Shown: positions 32,534-42,312 of the stretch, in pieces
Position numbering within the stretch: the stretch's first letter is position 1
How the letters are laid out: each line of letters opens with the position of its first letter
Source: Nocardioides agariphilus
Lineage (GTDB): Bacteria > Actinomycetota > Actinomycetes > Propionibacteriales > Nocardioidaceae
Length of the DNA stretch: 43,311 nt
Direction of reading: 5' to 3'
NCBI RefSeq assembly: GCF_015352445.1
Contig: NZ_JADKPO010000038.1
Location: 1 to 43,311 of the forward strand
Notes under the pieces: generated by a model
The model's database searches: none
The model's input: the letters and a program-made list of their open reading frames with translations, nothing else
What the model was told of the DNA's origin: nothing
Translations under genes and position numbers: made by a program

Positions 32534-32580
32534 ATTAGCACAATTGCAGTTTGATCAACCTCACGTTTAGCATCGCTTAA
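32534..32580. promoter_or_regulatory. AT-rich island with repeats before the LysR gene
   Basis: In an otherwise GC-rich window this 47-bp stretch is strikingly AT-rich. ATTAGCA (32534-32540) and TTTAGCA (32566-32572) are direct repeats 32 bp apart, and TTGATCAA (32551-32558) is a perfect palindrome. It lies between divergent starts and directly before the LysR GTG, so it is a plausible binding and promoter region for autoregulation and control of the minus-strand genes. Confidence 0.45.
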
Positions 32581-33504
32581 GTGCAGATCGACCCCCGCAG
32601 ATTGCGGTTCCTGCTGGCGGTGGCCCGCTATGGCGGTGTGCTGGCCGCAGCCGACGAACTGGCTGTCACGGCCTCGGCGGTGTCGCAGCAGCTGGCCAGG
32701 CTCGAGAAGGAGACCGGGCACGTCTTGCTCCAACGCACGCAGACCGGGAGTGTGCTCACGCCGGCCGGGCTGGCGCTGGCCGAGGCGGCAGAGGACATCG
32801 AGCGCTCCCTCACCCTGGCCCGCTCGCGCCTCGAGCACGACGACGCCTCCGTCAGCGGCACGGTGCGGATCGGTGGCTTCCAGTCCTTCCTGGCCAGCGT
32901 GCTGGCACCTGCCCTGCCCGAGTGGCGACAACGTCATCCGGCGCTCCGCTTCGAGACGGTCGAGGCCGACGAGCCGGACCTGATGCGGGCACTGCGAGCC
33001 GGCGGGCTGGATGCGGCCGTCGTCGAGCTCGACGCGGGCGAGAGCTACACGCCGCCGCGAGGCACCACCGACGTACCCCTGCTCGACGAGCCGTGGAAGC
33101 TGGTGGTCCCCTCCGGAGCACTCCTGAGCCTCGACGTGGTCGACCTCAGCCGGCTGGGCATGCCCTGGCTCGGCCTGGACCCGGCCGCTGCGAGCGCGAA
33201 GGCCGTCCGGCGGGTGCGCCGCGAGCTGGGGGGCGAGGAGTCGACCCAGCACACCTTCCTCAGCTACCAGAACGCGCTGTCGCTGGTGGCCGCAGGCGAG
33301 GGCGTCACGCTGGCCCCCGCGCTGGCGCTGGAGTCGCTGCCGACCGACGGCGTCGACCTCCTCGACGTCCCCGGACTCGGCATGCGCCGCGTGGTGCTGC
33401 GCCACCTGTCCCGCACCCGGGCGGCGAGTCCCGCGCTCGCAGCCGCCACTGCTCTGGTCCGCGAGGCCTCGGCGGCCTTCTCCTATGAGTCGTCGGGCAT
33501 GTGA
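32581..33504 (+). CDS. LysR-family transcriptional regulator
   Basis: 307 residues. The N-terminal helix-turn-helix ([48 protein letters not shown]) is classic LysR, followed by a linker helix and a periplasmic-binding-like effector domain ([51 protein letters not shown]). It is divergent from the membrane protein/acyl-CoA dehydrogenase/CaiD-like set, which it probably controls; the effector is unknown. The GTG at 32581 has no Shine-Dalgarno sequence, so the message may be leaderless. dxr follows after 37 bp on the same strand. Confidence 0.88.
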   Translation: MQIDPRRLRFLLAVARYGGVLAAADELAVTASAVSQQLARLEKETGHVLLQRTQTGSVLTPAGLALAEAAEDIERSLTLARSRLEHDDASVSGTVRIGGFQSFLASVLAPALPEWRQRHPALRFETVEADEPDLMRALRAGGLDAAVVELDAGESYTPPRGTTDVPLLDEPWKLVVPSGALLSLDVVDLSRLGMPWLGLDPAAASAKAVRRVRRELGGEESTQHTFLSYQNALSLVAAGEGVTLAPALALESLPTDGVDLLDVPGLGMRRVVLRHLSRTRAASPALAAATALVREASAAFSYESSGM

Positions 33505-33541
33505 GGGCCGGTGGCTACGACGCGTTTGGGAGCATGTGGTC

Positions 33542-34654
33542 ATGGTGCAACCAGCTCGCCGTGACGTCGTCGTGCTCGGCTCGACGGGCTCGATCGGCAC
33601 CCAGGCCCTCGATGTGTGCCGCGCCAACCCCGGCCGGTTCCGGGTCGTCGGGCTGACCGCCGGGGGCAGCAACCTCGAGCTGTTCCGCACCCAGGTGGAG
33701 GAGTGGTCGGCTGCCTACCCGATGCTCTTCCACGGCCTGGGTGAGTCGGCCTCGGTGGAAGCGGCCGCACTCTCGTGCGACGTGGTCCTCAACGGCATCA
33801 CGGGTGCGGTCGGACTGCGCCCTACCGTGGCCGCCCTCGACGCCGGCAACACCTTGGCCCTGGCCAACAAGGAGTCGCTGATCATCGGCGGCCCGGTGGT
33901 CACCGGCCGCGCCAAACCCGGGCAGATCGTGCCCGTCGACTCCGAGCACTCGGCCCTCGCCCAGTGCCTGCGGGGCGGCTCCGCCGAGGAGGTACGCCGG
34001 CTGGTCCTGACGGCGAGCGGGGGACCGTTCCGGGGGCGTACGGCGGCCGAGCTGGCCGGCGTCACGGTCCAGCAGGCACTGGCCCATCCCACCTGGGACA
34101 TGGGCCCGGTCGTCACCATCAACTCGGCGACCTTGGTCAACAAGGGCTTGGAGGTCATCGAGGCGCACCTGTTGTTCGACATCCCGTTCGACCGCATCGA
34201 GGTCGTGGTCCACCCCACGAGCGTGGTGCACTCGATGGTCGAGTTCGTCGACGGCTCGACCCTGCTGCAGGCGAGCCCGCCCACCATGCTGATCCCCATC
34301 GCGCTCGGCCTGGCGTGGCCGGACCGGGTGCGTGGCACTGCACCCGCGGTCGACTGGACCCGCCAGGAGACCTGGGAGTTCTTCCCGCTCGACGACGAGG
34401 CGTTCCCTGCGGTGTCGCTCGCCCGCCAGGCGGGCACTTCCGGAGGCACGGCGCCCGCCGTCTACAACGCCGCCAACGAGGTGGCGGTCGAGGCATTCCG
34501 CACAGGTGGCCTGGAGTTCCGGCGGATCGTGCCGACGATTGCCGACGTCCTGGCCGCCCACGACGTACGCTCAGGGGAGCAGCTCACCGTCGACGACGTG
34601 CTCGCCGCCGATGCCTGGGCCCGCGGCGAGGCGACTCGCCTGGTCGGAAGCTGA
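33542..34654 (+). CDS. dxr: 1-deoxy-D-xylulose 5-phosphate reductoisomerase
   Basis: 370 residues, second enzyme of the MEP isoprenoid pathway (DXP to MEP, NADPH-dependent). The NADPH site is [14 protein letters not shown] at residues 10-23; [34 protein letters not shown] and [19 protein letters not shown] supply substrate and metal contacts. It is shorter than the roughly 390-400 residues usual for the family: the segment after GGSNLELF, before VVLNGITG, seems to lack about 15-20 residues in the NADPH domain. The catalytic motifs are intact. ATG start; it heads the dxr-rip-ispG block. Confidence 0.95.
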   Translation: MVQPARRDVVVLGSTGSIGTQALDVCRANPGRFRVVGLTAGGSNLELFRTQVEEWSAAYPMLFHGLGESASVEAAALSCDVVLNGITGAVGLRPTVAALDAGNTLALANKESLIIGGPVVTGRAKPGQIVPVDSEHSALAQCLRGGSAEEVRRLVLTASGGPFRGRTAAELAGVTVQQALAHPTWDMGPVVTINSATLVNKGLEVIEAHLLFDIPFDRIEVVVHPTSVVHSMVEFVDGSTLLQASPPTMLIPIALGLAWPDRVRGTAPAVDWTRQETWEFFPLDDEAFPAVSLARQAGTSGGTAPAVYNAANEVAVEAFRTGGLEFRRIVPTIADVLAAHDVRSGEQLTVDDVLAADAWARGEATRLVGS

Positions 34655-34694
34655 CAACCGTGGACCCTGATGTGAGAGGCACCCCGAGACCCCG

Positions 34695-36056
34695 ATGAGC
34701 GCTCTGCTGTACCTGCTCGGGGTGGTCATCTTCGTGACGGCCATCCTGGTCTCGATCGGTCTCCACGAGCTCGGTCACATGATCCCGGCCAAGAAGTTCG
34801 GCGGGAAGGTCACGCAGTACTTCATCGGCTTCGGCCCCACGGTGTGGAGCCGTCAGCGCGGCGAGACCGAGTACGGCATCAAGGCCGTGCCGCTCGGCGG
34901 CTACGTCAAGATCGTCGGCATGCTGCCGCCGTCGGCGCACGCGGTGGCCGACGAGGTCACCTTCGACGAGGACGGCAACACCGTCGTCAAGGTCCGCAAG
35001 TCCAACACCGGCATGTTCACCCAGCTCATCTCCGATGCCCGCGCCGCGGAGTGGGAGCACGTCAAGCCCGGTGACGCCGACCGGCTCTTCTACAAGCTCG
35101 CCTGGTGGAAGAAGGTCGTGGTGATGGCCGGCGGTCCGACCGTCAACCTGCTGATCGCCTTCGTCATCTTCTGGGGGGTCTTCGCGACCTACGGCGACCG
35201 GTCCTACGAGCCCAACGCCGGCCAGCCAGTCGTCGAGACGGTGTCGCAGTGCCTGGTGCCCTACGGCGAGGAGAGCCGGCCCTGTCGGCCGGCGGACCCC
35301 CCGACCCCGGCTGTCGAGGCAGGCCTGCTTCCGGGCGACGTCATCGTGTCGTTCAACGGCACCGAGGTCACCGGCTGGGACCAGCTGCGTGGGCTGATCC
35401 GCCACAACTCCGGCGGCAAGGCGGTGATCGGCTTCGAGCGCGACGGGCAGCTGCTGACCGGGACGACCAGCACCAGCGTCCAGCTGCGACCGACCTCCGA
35501 CACGGACCTGACGCTGAAGGCGGTCGGTTTCCTCGGCGTCACCGCTGAGGGCCACGAGGTCGTCGTCCACGGGGGCCCCGTCTACACCGTCGAGCAGATG
35601 GCCTGGATGACCGGCAGCACCGTCAAGGCCCTGGTCCACCTGCCCGGCAAGGTGTGGGGTGTCGCGAAGGCGATCGTCGGCGTCGAGAAGCGCGCTCCCG
35701 ACAGTCCCGTCAGCATCGTCGGCGGTGGTCGGATCGCAGGCGAGACCGCAGCTCACGACGCCTTCCCGCTCGGCGAGAAGATCGTGTTCCTGCTCATGCT
35801 GGTGGCCGGCTTCAACCTCTTCATCGGCCTGTTCAACTTCATCCCCTTGCTCCCGCTCGACGGCGGCCACATCGCCGGGGCGCTGTGGGAGGCTGGGCGG
35901 CGAGGACTGGCTCGCATCTCCGGCCGTCCTGACCCCGGCTACGTCGACGTCGCCAAGCTGCTCCCGGTCGCCTACGCCGTCGCGGCGGTGCTCCTGGTGA
36001 TGGGTGTCGTGCTGATCGTCGGCGACCTGGTGGTCCCGATCCACCTCGAGGGCTGA
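34695..36056 (+). CDS. Site-2 intramembrane metalloprotease (RseP/Rip1 type)
   Basis: 453 residues, M50 family. Zinc ligands are H24 and H28 of HELGH in the first membrane segment, and D389 of LLPLDGGH near the C terminus. A PDZ domain lies at roughly 195-265 ([31 protein letters not shown]). [23 protein letters not shown] is the conserved third catalytic segment. It cleaves anti-sigma factors and other membrane substrates within the bilayer. The Rip1 homologue lies between dxr and ispG in Mycobacterium as well. It starts 40 bp after dxr. Confidence 0.93.
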   Translation: MSALLYLLGVVIFVTAILVSIGLHELGHMIPAKKFGGKVTQYFIGFGPTVWSRQRGETEYGIKAVPLGGYVKIVGMLPPSAHAVADEVTFDEDGNTVVKVRKSNTGMFTQLISDARAAEWEHVKPGDADRLFYKLAWWKKVVVMAGGPTVNLLIAFVIFWGVFATYGDRSYEPNAGQPVVETVSQCLVPYGEESRPCRPADPPTPAVEAGLLPGDVIVSFNGTEVTGWDQLRGLIRHNSGGKAVIGFERDGQLLTGTTSTSVQLRPTSDTDLTLKAVGFLGVTAEGHEVVVHGGPVYTVEQMAWMTGSTVKALVHLPGKVWGVAKAIVGVEKRAPDSPVSIVGGGRIAGETAAHDAFPLGEKIVFLLMLVAGFNLFIGLFNFIPLLPLDGGHIAGALWEAGRRGLARISGRPDPGYVDVAKLLPVAYAVAAVLLVMGVVLIVGDLVVPIHLEG

Positions 36057-36151
36057 GTGAGGGTGCGCGTGCTCAAGCTTCGGCGCGCGGCAGAGATGTT
36101 GGTGGCTCGCCGAGTCGTGGAGCCAACCCACCCGTCGGTAGCCTGAAGCCC

Positions 36152-37303
36152 GTGACTTCGATCAGCCTGGGGATGCCCGAGGCGCCGCCACCGGTGCTGG
36201 CTCCCCGCCGCAAGACCCGTCAGATCCAGGTCGGCAAGGTCGGGGTGGGCAGCGACCACCCGATCTCGGTGCAGTCGATGACCACGACGCTGACCTCCGA
36301 CGTCAACGCCACGCTCCAGCAGATCGCCGAGCTGACCGCCACCGGCTGCGACATCGTGCGCGTGGCCTGCCCGTCCCAAGACGACGCCGACGCGCTCCCC
36401 GAGATCGCGCAGCACTCGCAGATCCCCGTGATCGCCGACATCCACTTCCAGCCGAAGTACGTCTTCGCGGCGATCGACGCCGGCTGCGCCGCCGTCCGCG
36501 TCAACCCCGGCAACATCCGCAAGTTCGACGACCAGGTCAAGGAGATCGCCAGGGCCGCCAAGGACCGCGGCACCTCGATCCGGATCGGGGTCAACGCCGG
36601 CAGCCTCGACAAGCGCATCCTCGACAAGTACGGCAAGGCGACCCCCGAGGCCCTCGTCGAGAGCGCGGTGTGGGAGGCGAGCCTCTTCGAGGAGCACGAC
36701 TTCCACGACTTCAAGATCTCCGTCAAGCACAACGACCCCGTCGTGATGGTGCGCGCCTACGAGCTGCTGGCCGCTGCTGGTGACTGGCCGCTGCACCTCG
36801 GCGTCACCGAGGCCGGGCCCGCCTTCCAGGGCACGATCAAGTCATCTGTCGCCTTCGGGGCCCTGCTCAGCAAGGGCATCGGCGACACCATCCGCGTCTC
36901 GCTGTCCGCCCCTCCGGTCGAGGAGGTCAAGGTGGGTCTGCAGATCCTGGAGTCGCTCAACCTCAAGCCGCGCCGCCTCGAGATCGTGTCGTGCCCGTCG
37001 TGCGGGCGGGCCCAGGTCGACGTCTACAAGCTGGCCGAGGAGGTCACCGCCGGCCTCGACGGGCTCGAGGTGCCGCTGCGGGTGGCCGTGATGGGCTGCG
37101 TGGTCAACGGTCCCGGCGAGGCGCGCGAGGCCGATCTGGGCGTAGCATCCGGCAACGGCAAGGGCCAGATCTTCGTCAAGGGCGAGGTCATCAAGACCGT
37201 GCCCGAGTCGCAGATCGTCGAGACGCTCATCGAGGAAGCGATGCGGATCGCCGAGGAGATGGAGCCTGTCGCGGGCGCGGGAGCCAGCGTCACCGTGTCC
37301 TGA
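36152..37303 (+). CDS. ispG: 4-hydroxy-3-methylbut-2-enyl diphosphate synthase
   Basis: 383 residues, IspG/GcpE, the iron-sulfur enzyme converting MEcPP to HMBPP late in the MEP pathway. The TIM-barrel part contains [42 protein letters not shown] and [10 protein letters not shown]. The 4Fe-4S ligands C281, C284 (SCPSCGRAQ) and C316 ([12 protein letters not shown]) are all present. The start is GTG at 36152, 95 bp after the protease gene; those 95 bp contain no recognisable element. Downstream, a degenerate hairpin repeat starts 9 bp after the stop codon. Confidence 0.96.
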   Translation: MTSISLGMPEAPPPVLAPRRKTRQIQVGKVGVGSDHPISVQSMTTTLTSDVNATLQQIAELTATGCDIVRVACPSQDDADALPEIAQHSQIPVIADIHFQPKYVFAAIDAGCAAVRVNPGNIRKFDDQVKEIARAAKDRGTSIRIGVNAGSLDKRILDKYGKATPEALVESAVWEASLFEEHDFHDFKISVKHNDPVVMVRAYELLAAAGDWPLHLGVTEAGPAFQGTIKSSVAFGALLSKGIGDTIRVSLSAPPVEEVKVGLQILESLNLKPRRLEIVSCPSCGRAQVDVYKLAEEVTAGLDGLEVPLRVAVMGCVVNGPGEAREADLGVASGNGKGQIFVKGEVIKTVPESQIVETLIEEAMRIAEEMEPVAGAGASVTVS

Positions 37304-37312
37304 GCGCTCGCC

Positions 37313-37352
37313 GGGTTCTGAGACGGGCGTGACCGCCCTCCTCGACCGGCGG
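37313..37352 (+). repeat. Degenerate hairpin-repeat copy
   Basis: GGGTTCTGAGACGGGCG, a TGAC loop, then CGCCCTCCTCGACCGGC matches the 39-bp family with many changes. The stem has become GGGCG/CGCCC and is still fully paired. It lies in the 54-bp gap between the convergent ispG and lipoprotein genes. Confidence 0.7.
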
Positions 37353-37357
37353 TGGCG

Positions 37358-37999
37358 TCACTCCTCGTCGAGCTCGGCGTTGTCGATGACGCCGTCGACC
37401 CGCACGGCCTCGAGGTAGCTCTTGCTCTGCTCGGCGGCCGCGGCCACCTCGGCGACGAAGTCGTCGACCGACTCCGGATCCTCCAGGCGTACGTCGCCCG
37501 CGCCCGCCAGCACCTCGGACAGGTCGTCGTACGACTCGGGTGCCAGGATGCGGAGCCGACTGAACGCCTGGCGCAGCTCCTCGGACAGCACGGCCGGGGT
37601 GCCCATCTCCTTCTGGAACTGCACCCAGTGCTTGCGGTTGCCCTCGTCGATGGCCAGCTGGAGAGGCATGTCGTAGGGATGCAGGCCGTACATCAGCGAC
37701 TCGAGGCCAGCCCACTGCGCGCCGTACGCCTCGATCGCCTCGCCACAGTCCTCGACAGTGGCCGAGGTCTCGAGCTCGAGGCCGTGCTGGTACATCTCGT
37801 CCCAGCGGGCGACCAGCTCGCGCGCGGAGCCTTCGGGGTTGCCGTTCTCGCCGTGCAGCGCCTTCAGGTCCTGCCACTGTTGCCTGCACTGCTTCGTGGA
37901 CGTCGCGGACGGTGTCGCGGGCGGCTCCGATGTCTGGTCCCCACACCCGGCCAGGGCGAGGAGCACCACCACCACGAACGGGAACCGACGGCTGCGCAT
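37358..37999 (-). CDS. Putative lipoprotein of unknown function
   Basis: 213 residues. A lipoprotein signal peptide (MRSRRFPFVVVVLLALAGC) has lipobox LAGC with C19 as the modified residue, followed by a Ser/Thr/Pro linker. The mature part is helical, acidic and rich in Glu, Gln and Trp, with two further cysteines (in KQCRQQW and VEDCGEA) that could form a disulfide. No domain was recognised. It lies on the outer face of the membrane by prediction. It is convergent with ispG and divergent from the sarcosine-oxidase-like gene, with 23 bp between their starts. Confidence 0.75.
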   Translation of the reverse strand: MRSRRFPFVVVVLLALAGCGDQTSEPPATPSATSTKQCRQQWQDLKALHGENGNPEGSARELVARWDEMYQHGLELETSATVEDCGEAIEAYGAQWAGLESLMYGLHPYDMPLQLAIDEGNRKHWVQFQKEMGTPAVLSEELRQAFSRLRILAPESYDDLSEVLAGAGDVRLEDPESVDDFVAEVAAAAEQSKSYLEAVRVDGVIDNAELDEE

Positions 38000-38022
38000 C
38001 GCCCCGACAATAGGCTCCTGCC

Positions 38023-39165
38023 ATGACGCGGGTGGTGGTGATCGGCCTGGGAGGCATGGGCAGCGCCGCCGCAGCCCACCTCGCGCGTCGCGGCGCCGAC
38101 GTCATCGGCGTCGAGCAGTTCACCCCGGCCCACGACCGGGGGTCGAGCCACGGTGACTCGCGGGTGATCCGGCAGGCGTACTTCGAGCACCCGTCGTACG
38201 TGCCGTTGCTGCGGTCCGCCTACGACCTGTGGGCCGACCTCGAGCGCGACGACCCTGGCATCTTCCGGCTCACCGGCGGGCTGATGCTGGGCCACCCGGA
38301 CGCCGAGGTCGTGGCGGGGTCGATGGCCAGTGCGCGTGAGCACGACCTGCCCCACGAGGTGCTGGACGCCGGTGAGATCAGGAACCGTTTCCCCAACTTC
38401 GCACCGCGCGACGACGAGGTCGGTCTCTACGAGGCCAGCAGCGGCTACGTACGCCCCGAGCGAACGGTGCGTGAGCACGTACGCCGAGCCGTCGCCGCCG
38501 GTGCCGACCTGCGGTTCGAGGAGGTGGCTCTCTCCTGGGAGGCGGATACCTCGGGCGTGCGGGTCTACACGGCCGGCGGCGCCATCGAGGCCGAGCGACT
38601 GGTCATCGCCCCGGGGGCGTGGGCGCCACGGCTGCTCGCCGACCTAGGTGTACCGATGGTGGTCACCCGCCAGCTGGTCTGCTGGTTTCGACCCTCGGGA
38701 GACCTCGCCTCCTACCAGGTCGGACGCCAGCCGATCTTCATCGGGGAGCGACCGCCGTTGCACCCCTACGGCTTCCCGGTGCTCGAGGGGCAGGACGCGA
38801 AGGACGGGCTGAAGGTAGGGCTGCACCACCACGGCGAGGTCATCGACCCCGACACCCTCGACCACCGCGTCTCAGCCGACGAGGTCGCCGTGATGGCCGA
38901 GGCGATCAACGAGCTGGTGCCGACGATGGCCGGAAGGTTCGTGCGGGGGCTGGCCTGCCTCTACACCACGACGCCCGACCAGCACTTCGTCGTCGGCACC
39001 CACCCCGGCCACGACAACGTGGTCGTGGCATGCGGCTTCTCCGGTCACGGCTTCAAGTTCGTGCCGGTGCTGGGGGAGATCCTCGCCGACCTCGCGCTCG
39101 ACGGCTCGACAGCGCACCCGATCGGACTGTTCGACCCGGCGCGGTTCGGCCGGGCATCGCGCTAG
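38023..39165 (+). CDS. Monomeric sarcosine oxidase / N-methyltryptophan oxidase-like flavoenzyme
   Basis: 380 residues of the DAAO-fold MSOX/MTOX family. The FAD-binding motif VVVIGLGGMGSAAAAHLARRG is at the N terminus. DRGSSHGDSRVIRQAYFEHPSYVPLL and the C-terminal ACGFSGHGFKFVPVLGEILADLAL are family signatures. C312 in ACLYTTTPDQHF is at the position of the cysteine that binds FAD covalently in MSOX. These enzymes oxidise N-methyl amino acids to formaldehyde, H2O2 and the amino acid. Sarcosine would be a downstream product of carnitine-derived glycine betaine, but no demethylases are in the window. The stop codon overlaps that of the convergent transporter gene. Confidence 0.88.
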   Translation: MTRVVVIGLGGMGSAAAAHLARRGADVIGVEQFTPAHDRGSSHGDSRVIRQAYFEHPSYVPLLRSAYDLWADLERDDPGIFRLTGGLMLGHPDAEVVAGSMASAREHDLPHEVLDAGEIRNRFPNFAPRDDEVGLYEASSGYVRPERTVREHVRRAVAAGADLRFEEVALSWEADTSGVRVYTAGGAIEAERLVIAPGAWAPRLLADLGVPMVVTRQLVCWFRPSGDLASYQVGRQPIFIGERPPLHPYGFPVLEGQDAKDGLKVGLHHHGEVIDPDTLDHRVSADEVAVMAEAINELVPTMAGRFVRGLACLYTTTPDQHFVVGTHPGHDNVVVACGFSGHGFKFVPVLGEILADLALDGSTAHPIGLFDPARFGRASR

Positions 39166-40607
39166 TCGGTGGCGGTGCGGCGGGGGATCACCAGCACCGT
39201 CAACACGATCACCACGGCGGCCACGGCCGAGGCGACGAAGACGTCGTGGATCGCCGGCGCGAGCACCGACGCGGGCAGGTGCTCGAGGTCCTCGTGGGCG
39301 TCGCCGACCCGTGAGGTGACGGCGGCGTTGGCGATCGCACCGAACACCGCGACACCGACCGCGCTGCCGACCGAGCGCGCGAACAGGTTGGTGCCGGTGA
39401 CGACGCCTCGCGTCGTCCAGTCGGCGGCCTGCTGGGCCGCGATCAGCACGGGGGACGCGGTGAAGCCCATCCCCACGCCGATCACCCAGCAGGCGATGGC
39501 GATCCGCCACACCGAGCTGTCCTCGCCGACCGTCAGCAGCAGTGCCGAGCCCAGGATCGCGAAGGCGGAACCGAGCAGTGCGCAGTCCCGGAAGCCCACG
39601 CGCAGGTAGACGCGCCCCGACAGCGAGGCCGCGATCGGCCACCCCAGCGTGAGCGCGGCCACCGCGAAGCCCGCCACGACCGCACCGTGGCCCAGCACGC
39701 CCTGCGCGAACAGCGGCACGTAGCCGGTCAGGCCGATCAGGATGACGCCGACGCACAGCGAGGTGGCGTTGGCGCCGATCAGGACTCGTTCGCGGAACAC
39801 CCACAACGGGAGCACGGGCTCGGCGGCGCGCGACTCGACGTAGGCGAAGACCACGAGCAGCACGACGGCCGAGGCGAGTACGACGATGCTGGCCGGCGAG
39901 CTCCAGGCCCAGGCCACGCCGCCCTCGAGCAGACCGAGGATCAGCAGGGATCCGCCGACCGCGAGCAGTCCGGCCCCGGCGTAGTCGATGCGGTGTCGGG
40001 TGCGCTGGACGGACTCGTGGAAGCTGCGCTGCAGCACGGTCATGGCCGCGATGGCGATGGGGATGTTGACGAAGAAGATCCAGCGCCACGAGATGTAGTC
40101 GGAGAAGACGCCGCCCAGCGTGGGGCCGACGACCGACGACGCGGCCCACACCCCGGCGACGTAACCGGTGATCTTGGCCCTCTCGGCGACCGAGTAGACG
40201 TCGCCGATGATCGTCTGACCCATCGGCAGCACGGCGCCAGCCCCCAGCCCCTGCAGCGCCCGGAACACGATGAGCGAGGTCATGCTCCACGCGAAGCCGC
40301 ACAGCACCGAGGCGACCAGGAAGATGGAGATACCCAGCAGCATCATCGGCTTGCGCCCGACGAGGTCCGCGAACTTGCCGTAGAGCGGCACGCACACCGC
40401 CTGGGCCAGCAGGTAGATCGAGAACAGCCAGGGGAACTGCGAGAACCCGCCCAGCTCGCCGACGACCGAGGGCACCGCTGTGGCCAAGATGGTCGAGTCG
40501 ATCGCGACGAGACCGGTCGCGAGCATCACCGACAGCAGGATCGGACCACGCTCGGAGCGCAGGCCCACGTCAGACCTGCGGATGGGTGCCCGGGTCGCGT
40601 CTGCCAC
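39162..40607 (-). CDS. MFS drug exporter, DHA2 (EmrB/QacA) family
   Basis: About 481 residues with 12-14 hydrophobic segments. The first ones contain VMLATGLVAIDSTILATAVPSVV (motif D1-like) and LYGKFADLVGRKPMML (motif A); YVAGVWAASSVVGPTLGGVFSDYISWRWIFFVNIPIA carries motif C and the DHA2 signature. It exports hydrophobic drugs or metabolites by proton antiport. GTG at 40607 is chosen because the first membrane segment follows closely; longer frames overlap the upstream glycosyltransferase gene. It ends in a CTAG shared with the stop of the convergent oxidase. No local regulator is adjacent, so the substrate is unknown. Confidence 0.88.
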   Translation of the reverse strand: MADATRAPIRRSDVGLRSERGPILLSVMLATGLVAIDSTILATAVPSVVGELGGFSQFPWLFSIYLLAQAVCVPLYGKFADLVGRKPMMLLGISIFLVASVLCGFAWSMTSLIVFRALQGLGAGAVLPMGQTIIGDVYSVAERAKITGYVAGVWAASSVVGPTLGGVFSDYISWRWIFFVNIPIAIAAMTVLQRSFHESVQRTRHRIDYAGAGLLAVGGSLLILGLLEGGVAWAWSSPASIVVLASAVVLLVVFAYVESRAAEPVLPLWVFRERVLIGANATSLCVGVILIGLTGYVPLFAQGVLGHGAVVAGFAVAALTLGWPIAASLSGRVYLRVGFRDCALLGSAFAILGSALLLTVGEDSSVWRIAIACWVIGVGMGFTASPVLIAAQQAADWTTRGVVTGTNLFARSVGSAVGVAVFGAIANAAVTSRVGDAHEDLEHLPASVLAPAIHDVFVASAVAAVVIVLTVLVIPRRTATD

Positions 40608-40651
40608 GTTCGGCGGCAACCGAAGGCCGTCTCCGCTTGTTCCCGGCTGTC

Positions 40652-42268
40652 TCACAGACCGGCCAGGACCTCGCGCAGGAACACTCCCTCTCGAGCGTCG
40701 TCGTAGGTGAAGTCGGACTGGTACCACTCGACCGAGAAGCCGCCCGACTCCCGCTTGGGCACGTCGGGGCGGCACAGCACGAGGTCCAGCCGATGGCCGA
40801 GGACCGATGAGATCAGGTACTCGTTGCTGGCCGTGTAGGACTCCGAGCCCACTAGGACCACGTGCTTGGGCCCTCCGGCGAACGCGATCTGGAACATCCC
40901 GCTGCCGGCGAATCCGGCGATCACGTCGGCCTCACGCACCATCCGCACCTGGTCGGGCAATGAGTGGTCCTCGGGGAAGACGACCGTGAACCCGTAGGCC
41001 TCGAACAGCGCCTCGACCTCCTGGGCGTTGTGGCAGTTGCGCTTGCCAGGGCGTCGCGAGCAGAAGATCCGCACAGGAGCAGGGGTCTGGGAGGTGGCGC
41101 GCGAGGCCAGGCTCGTGCCGATCTGGGCGTAGGTCGTCGCGATCGCCGGGTGCACGTAGGCGGGCATGCCGAACATCGGCGACGAGGCGACCAGCAGTCG
41201 CACCCGCGTGGGCTCGTGCGCGACGACGACGCGCGAGGCCTCGACGCCACCTGCTGCCAGGAGGTCGTACTCCCAGCCGGCCAGGTCCTCACCCGGCTCG
41301 GCGAAGATCAGTGCCGAGAGGTCCGGGTGCAGCTCGAGGGCTGCGCGCCAGCCCCAGAAGTGCCCCAGCTGATCGGTGAGGGCGTGCCCGAAGTGGCCCC
41401 GCACATAGGTGTCGAGCAGGTACGCCGGTCCCTCGAGCGCAGCCGAGGGCGCTTCGGGCCGGAGCACGAACCGTGGCGCCCACTCGGCGAAGGCCACGTT
41501 GCGCAGGCGCCGCTTGAACGGGTGGCGGTAGCTCTCCGGGAGCACGAACCCGTCGCCGTACGCCGCCTGGCGCCCCAGGCAGATCGCGTCGGCGTACTCG
41601 CGCAGCGACATCGCAGGAGCGTCGTACGCGGCAGGGAGGTCGATCGGCGCGCTCGACCTGACCGCGCAGCGCGAGGAGAAGCGCAGGCCGGGGATGGTCG
41701 TCAGCGTGCGTCCCGCCTCCGGTCTCGCCGCCAAGAACCGGTCGCCGTCCTCCTCCGGAACCTTGGCCAGTGTCTCGACATCGCTGGTTGCACGCAGCCA
41801 GCCGTCACTGACGTGGACGTCATGGGTCGAGGCGGCGAGTGCGGCCAGGTCTCGCTCGGCGTTGTCGCGCAGGTCGCGGCCGGGGGTGGGGGCAGCTGCC
41901 CCGGCCTGCTGCGCGGCGCGGATCTCGGCCAAGGACGCGCCGAGCTGGGTTGCCTCGTCGGGGACGCGGACCGCGACCTGGCCGCCGCACCGGACGTGGT
42001 GGAGCAGGTTGGGCCAGCGCCGCGCGGCCCCCTTGCCGCCGGCCACGTCGAGGACCAGGTCCCACGGCCGGCCCGCGGTCAGCGCCAGGTGGACCGAGCT
42101 CATCTCCTCGTCTAGGTCGAACGCCGAGACGATGGCGTCGGGCAGGGCCTGGCCGAGACGAGCCACCAGGTCGGGATGCGCACCTCGGGCCACGACGGCC
42201 ACCGCGGGTGAGCGCACGCCTGCGACCGCCGCTCGGGCGATGTCGACCGGTGTCGTCGGGGAGCCCAC
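40652..42268 (-). CDS. GT61-family glycosyltransferase (DUF563)
   Basis: 538 residues. The C-terminal 250 or so match family 61: LLDTYVRGHFGHALTDQLGHFWGW, then PVRIFCSRRPGKRNCHNAQEVEALFEAYGFTVVFPEDHSLPDQVRMVREADVIAGFAGSGMFQIAFAGGP. Proteins of this type are annotated in capsular or surface polysaccharide synthesis. The N-terminal half (SVHLALTAGRPWDLVLDVAGGKG, VRCGGQVAVRVPDE) looks like a degenerate Rossmann/methyltransferase-like domain and is unassigned. The start is GTG. It lies upstream of the MFS gene on the same strand with 44 bp between, and divergent from the GNAT gene. No other glycan genes are nearby. Confidence 0.82.
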   Translation of the reverse strand: MGSPTTPVDIARAAVAGVRSPAVAVVARGAHPDLVARLGQALPDAIVSAFDLDEEMSSVHLALTAGRPWDLVLDVAGGKGAARRWPNLLHHVRCGGQVAVRVPDEATQLGASLAEIRAAQQAGAAAPTPGRDLRDNAERDLAALAASTHDVHVSDGWLRATSDVETLAKVPEEDGDRFLAARPEAGRTLTTIPGLRFSSRCAVRSSAPIDLPAAYDAPAMSLREYADAICLGRQAAYGDGFVLPESYRHPFKRRLRNVAFAEWAPRFVLRPEAPSAALEGPAYLLDTYVRGHFGHALTDQLGHFWGWRAALELHPDLSALIFAEPGEDLAGWEYDLLAAGGVEASRVVVAHEPTRVRLLVASSPMFGMPAYVHPAIATTYAQIGTSLASRATSQTPAPVRIFCSRRPGKRNCHNAQEVEALFEAYGFTVVFPEDHSLPDQVRMVREADVIAGFAGSGMFQIAFAGGPKHVVLVGSESYTASNEYLISSVLGHRLDLVLCRPDVPKRESGGFSVEWYQSDFTYDDAREGVFLREVLAGL

Positions 42269-42312
42269 TCGACTCAGCCTAGGGAACCCCAGGTCGAAGT
42301 AGGCTCACGCCC

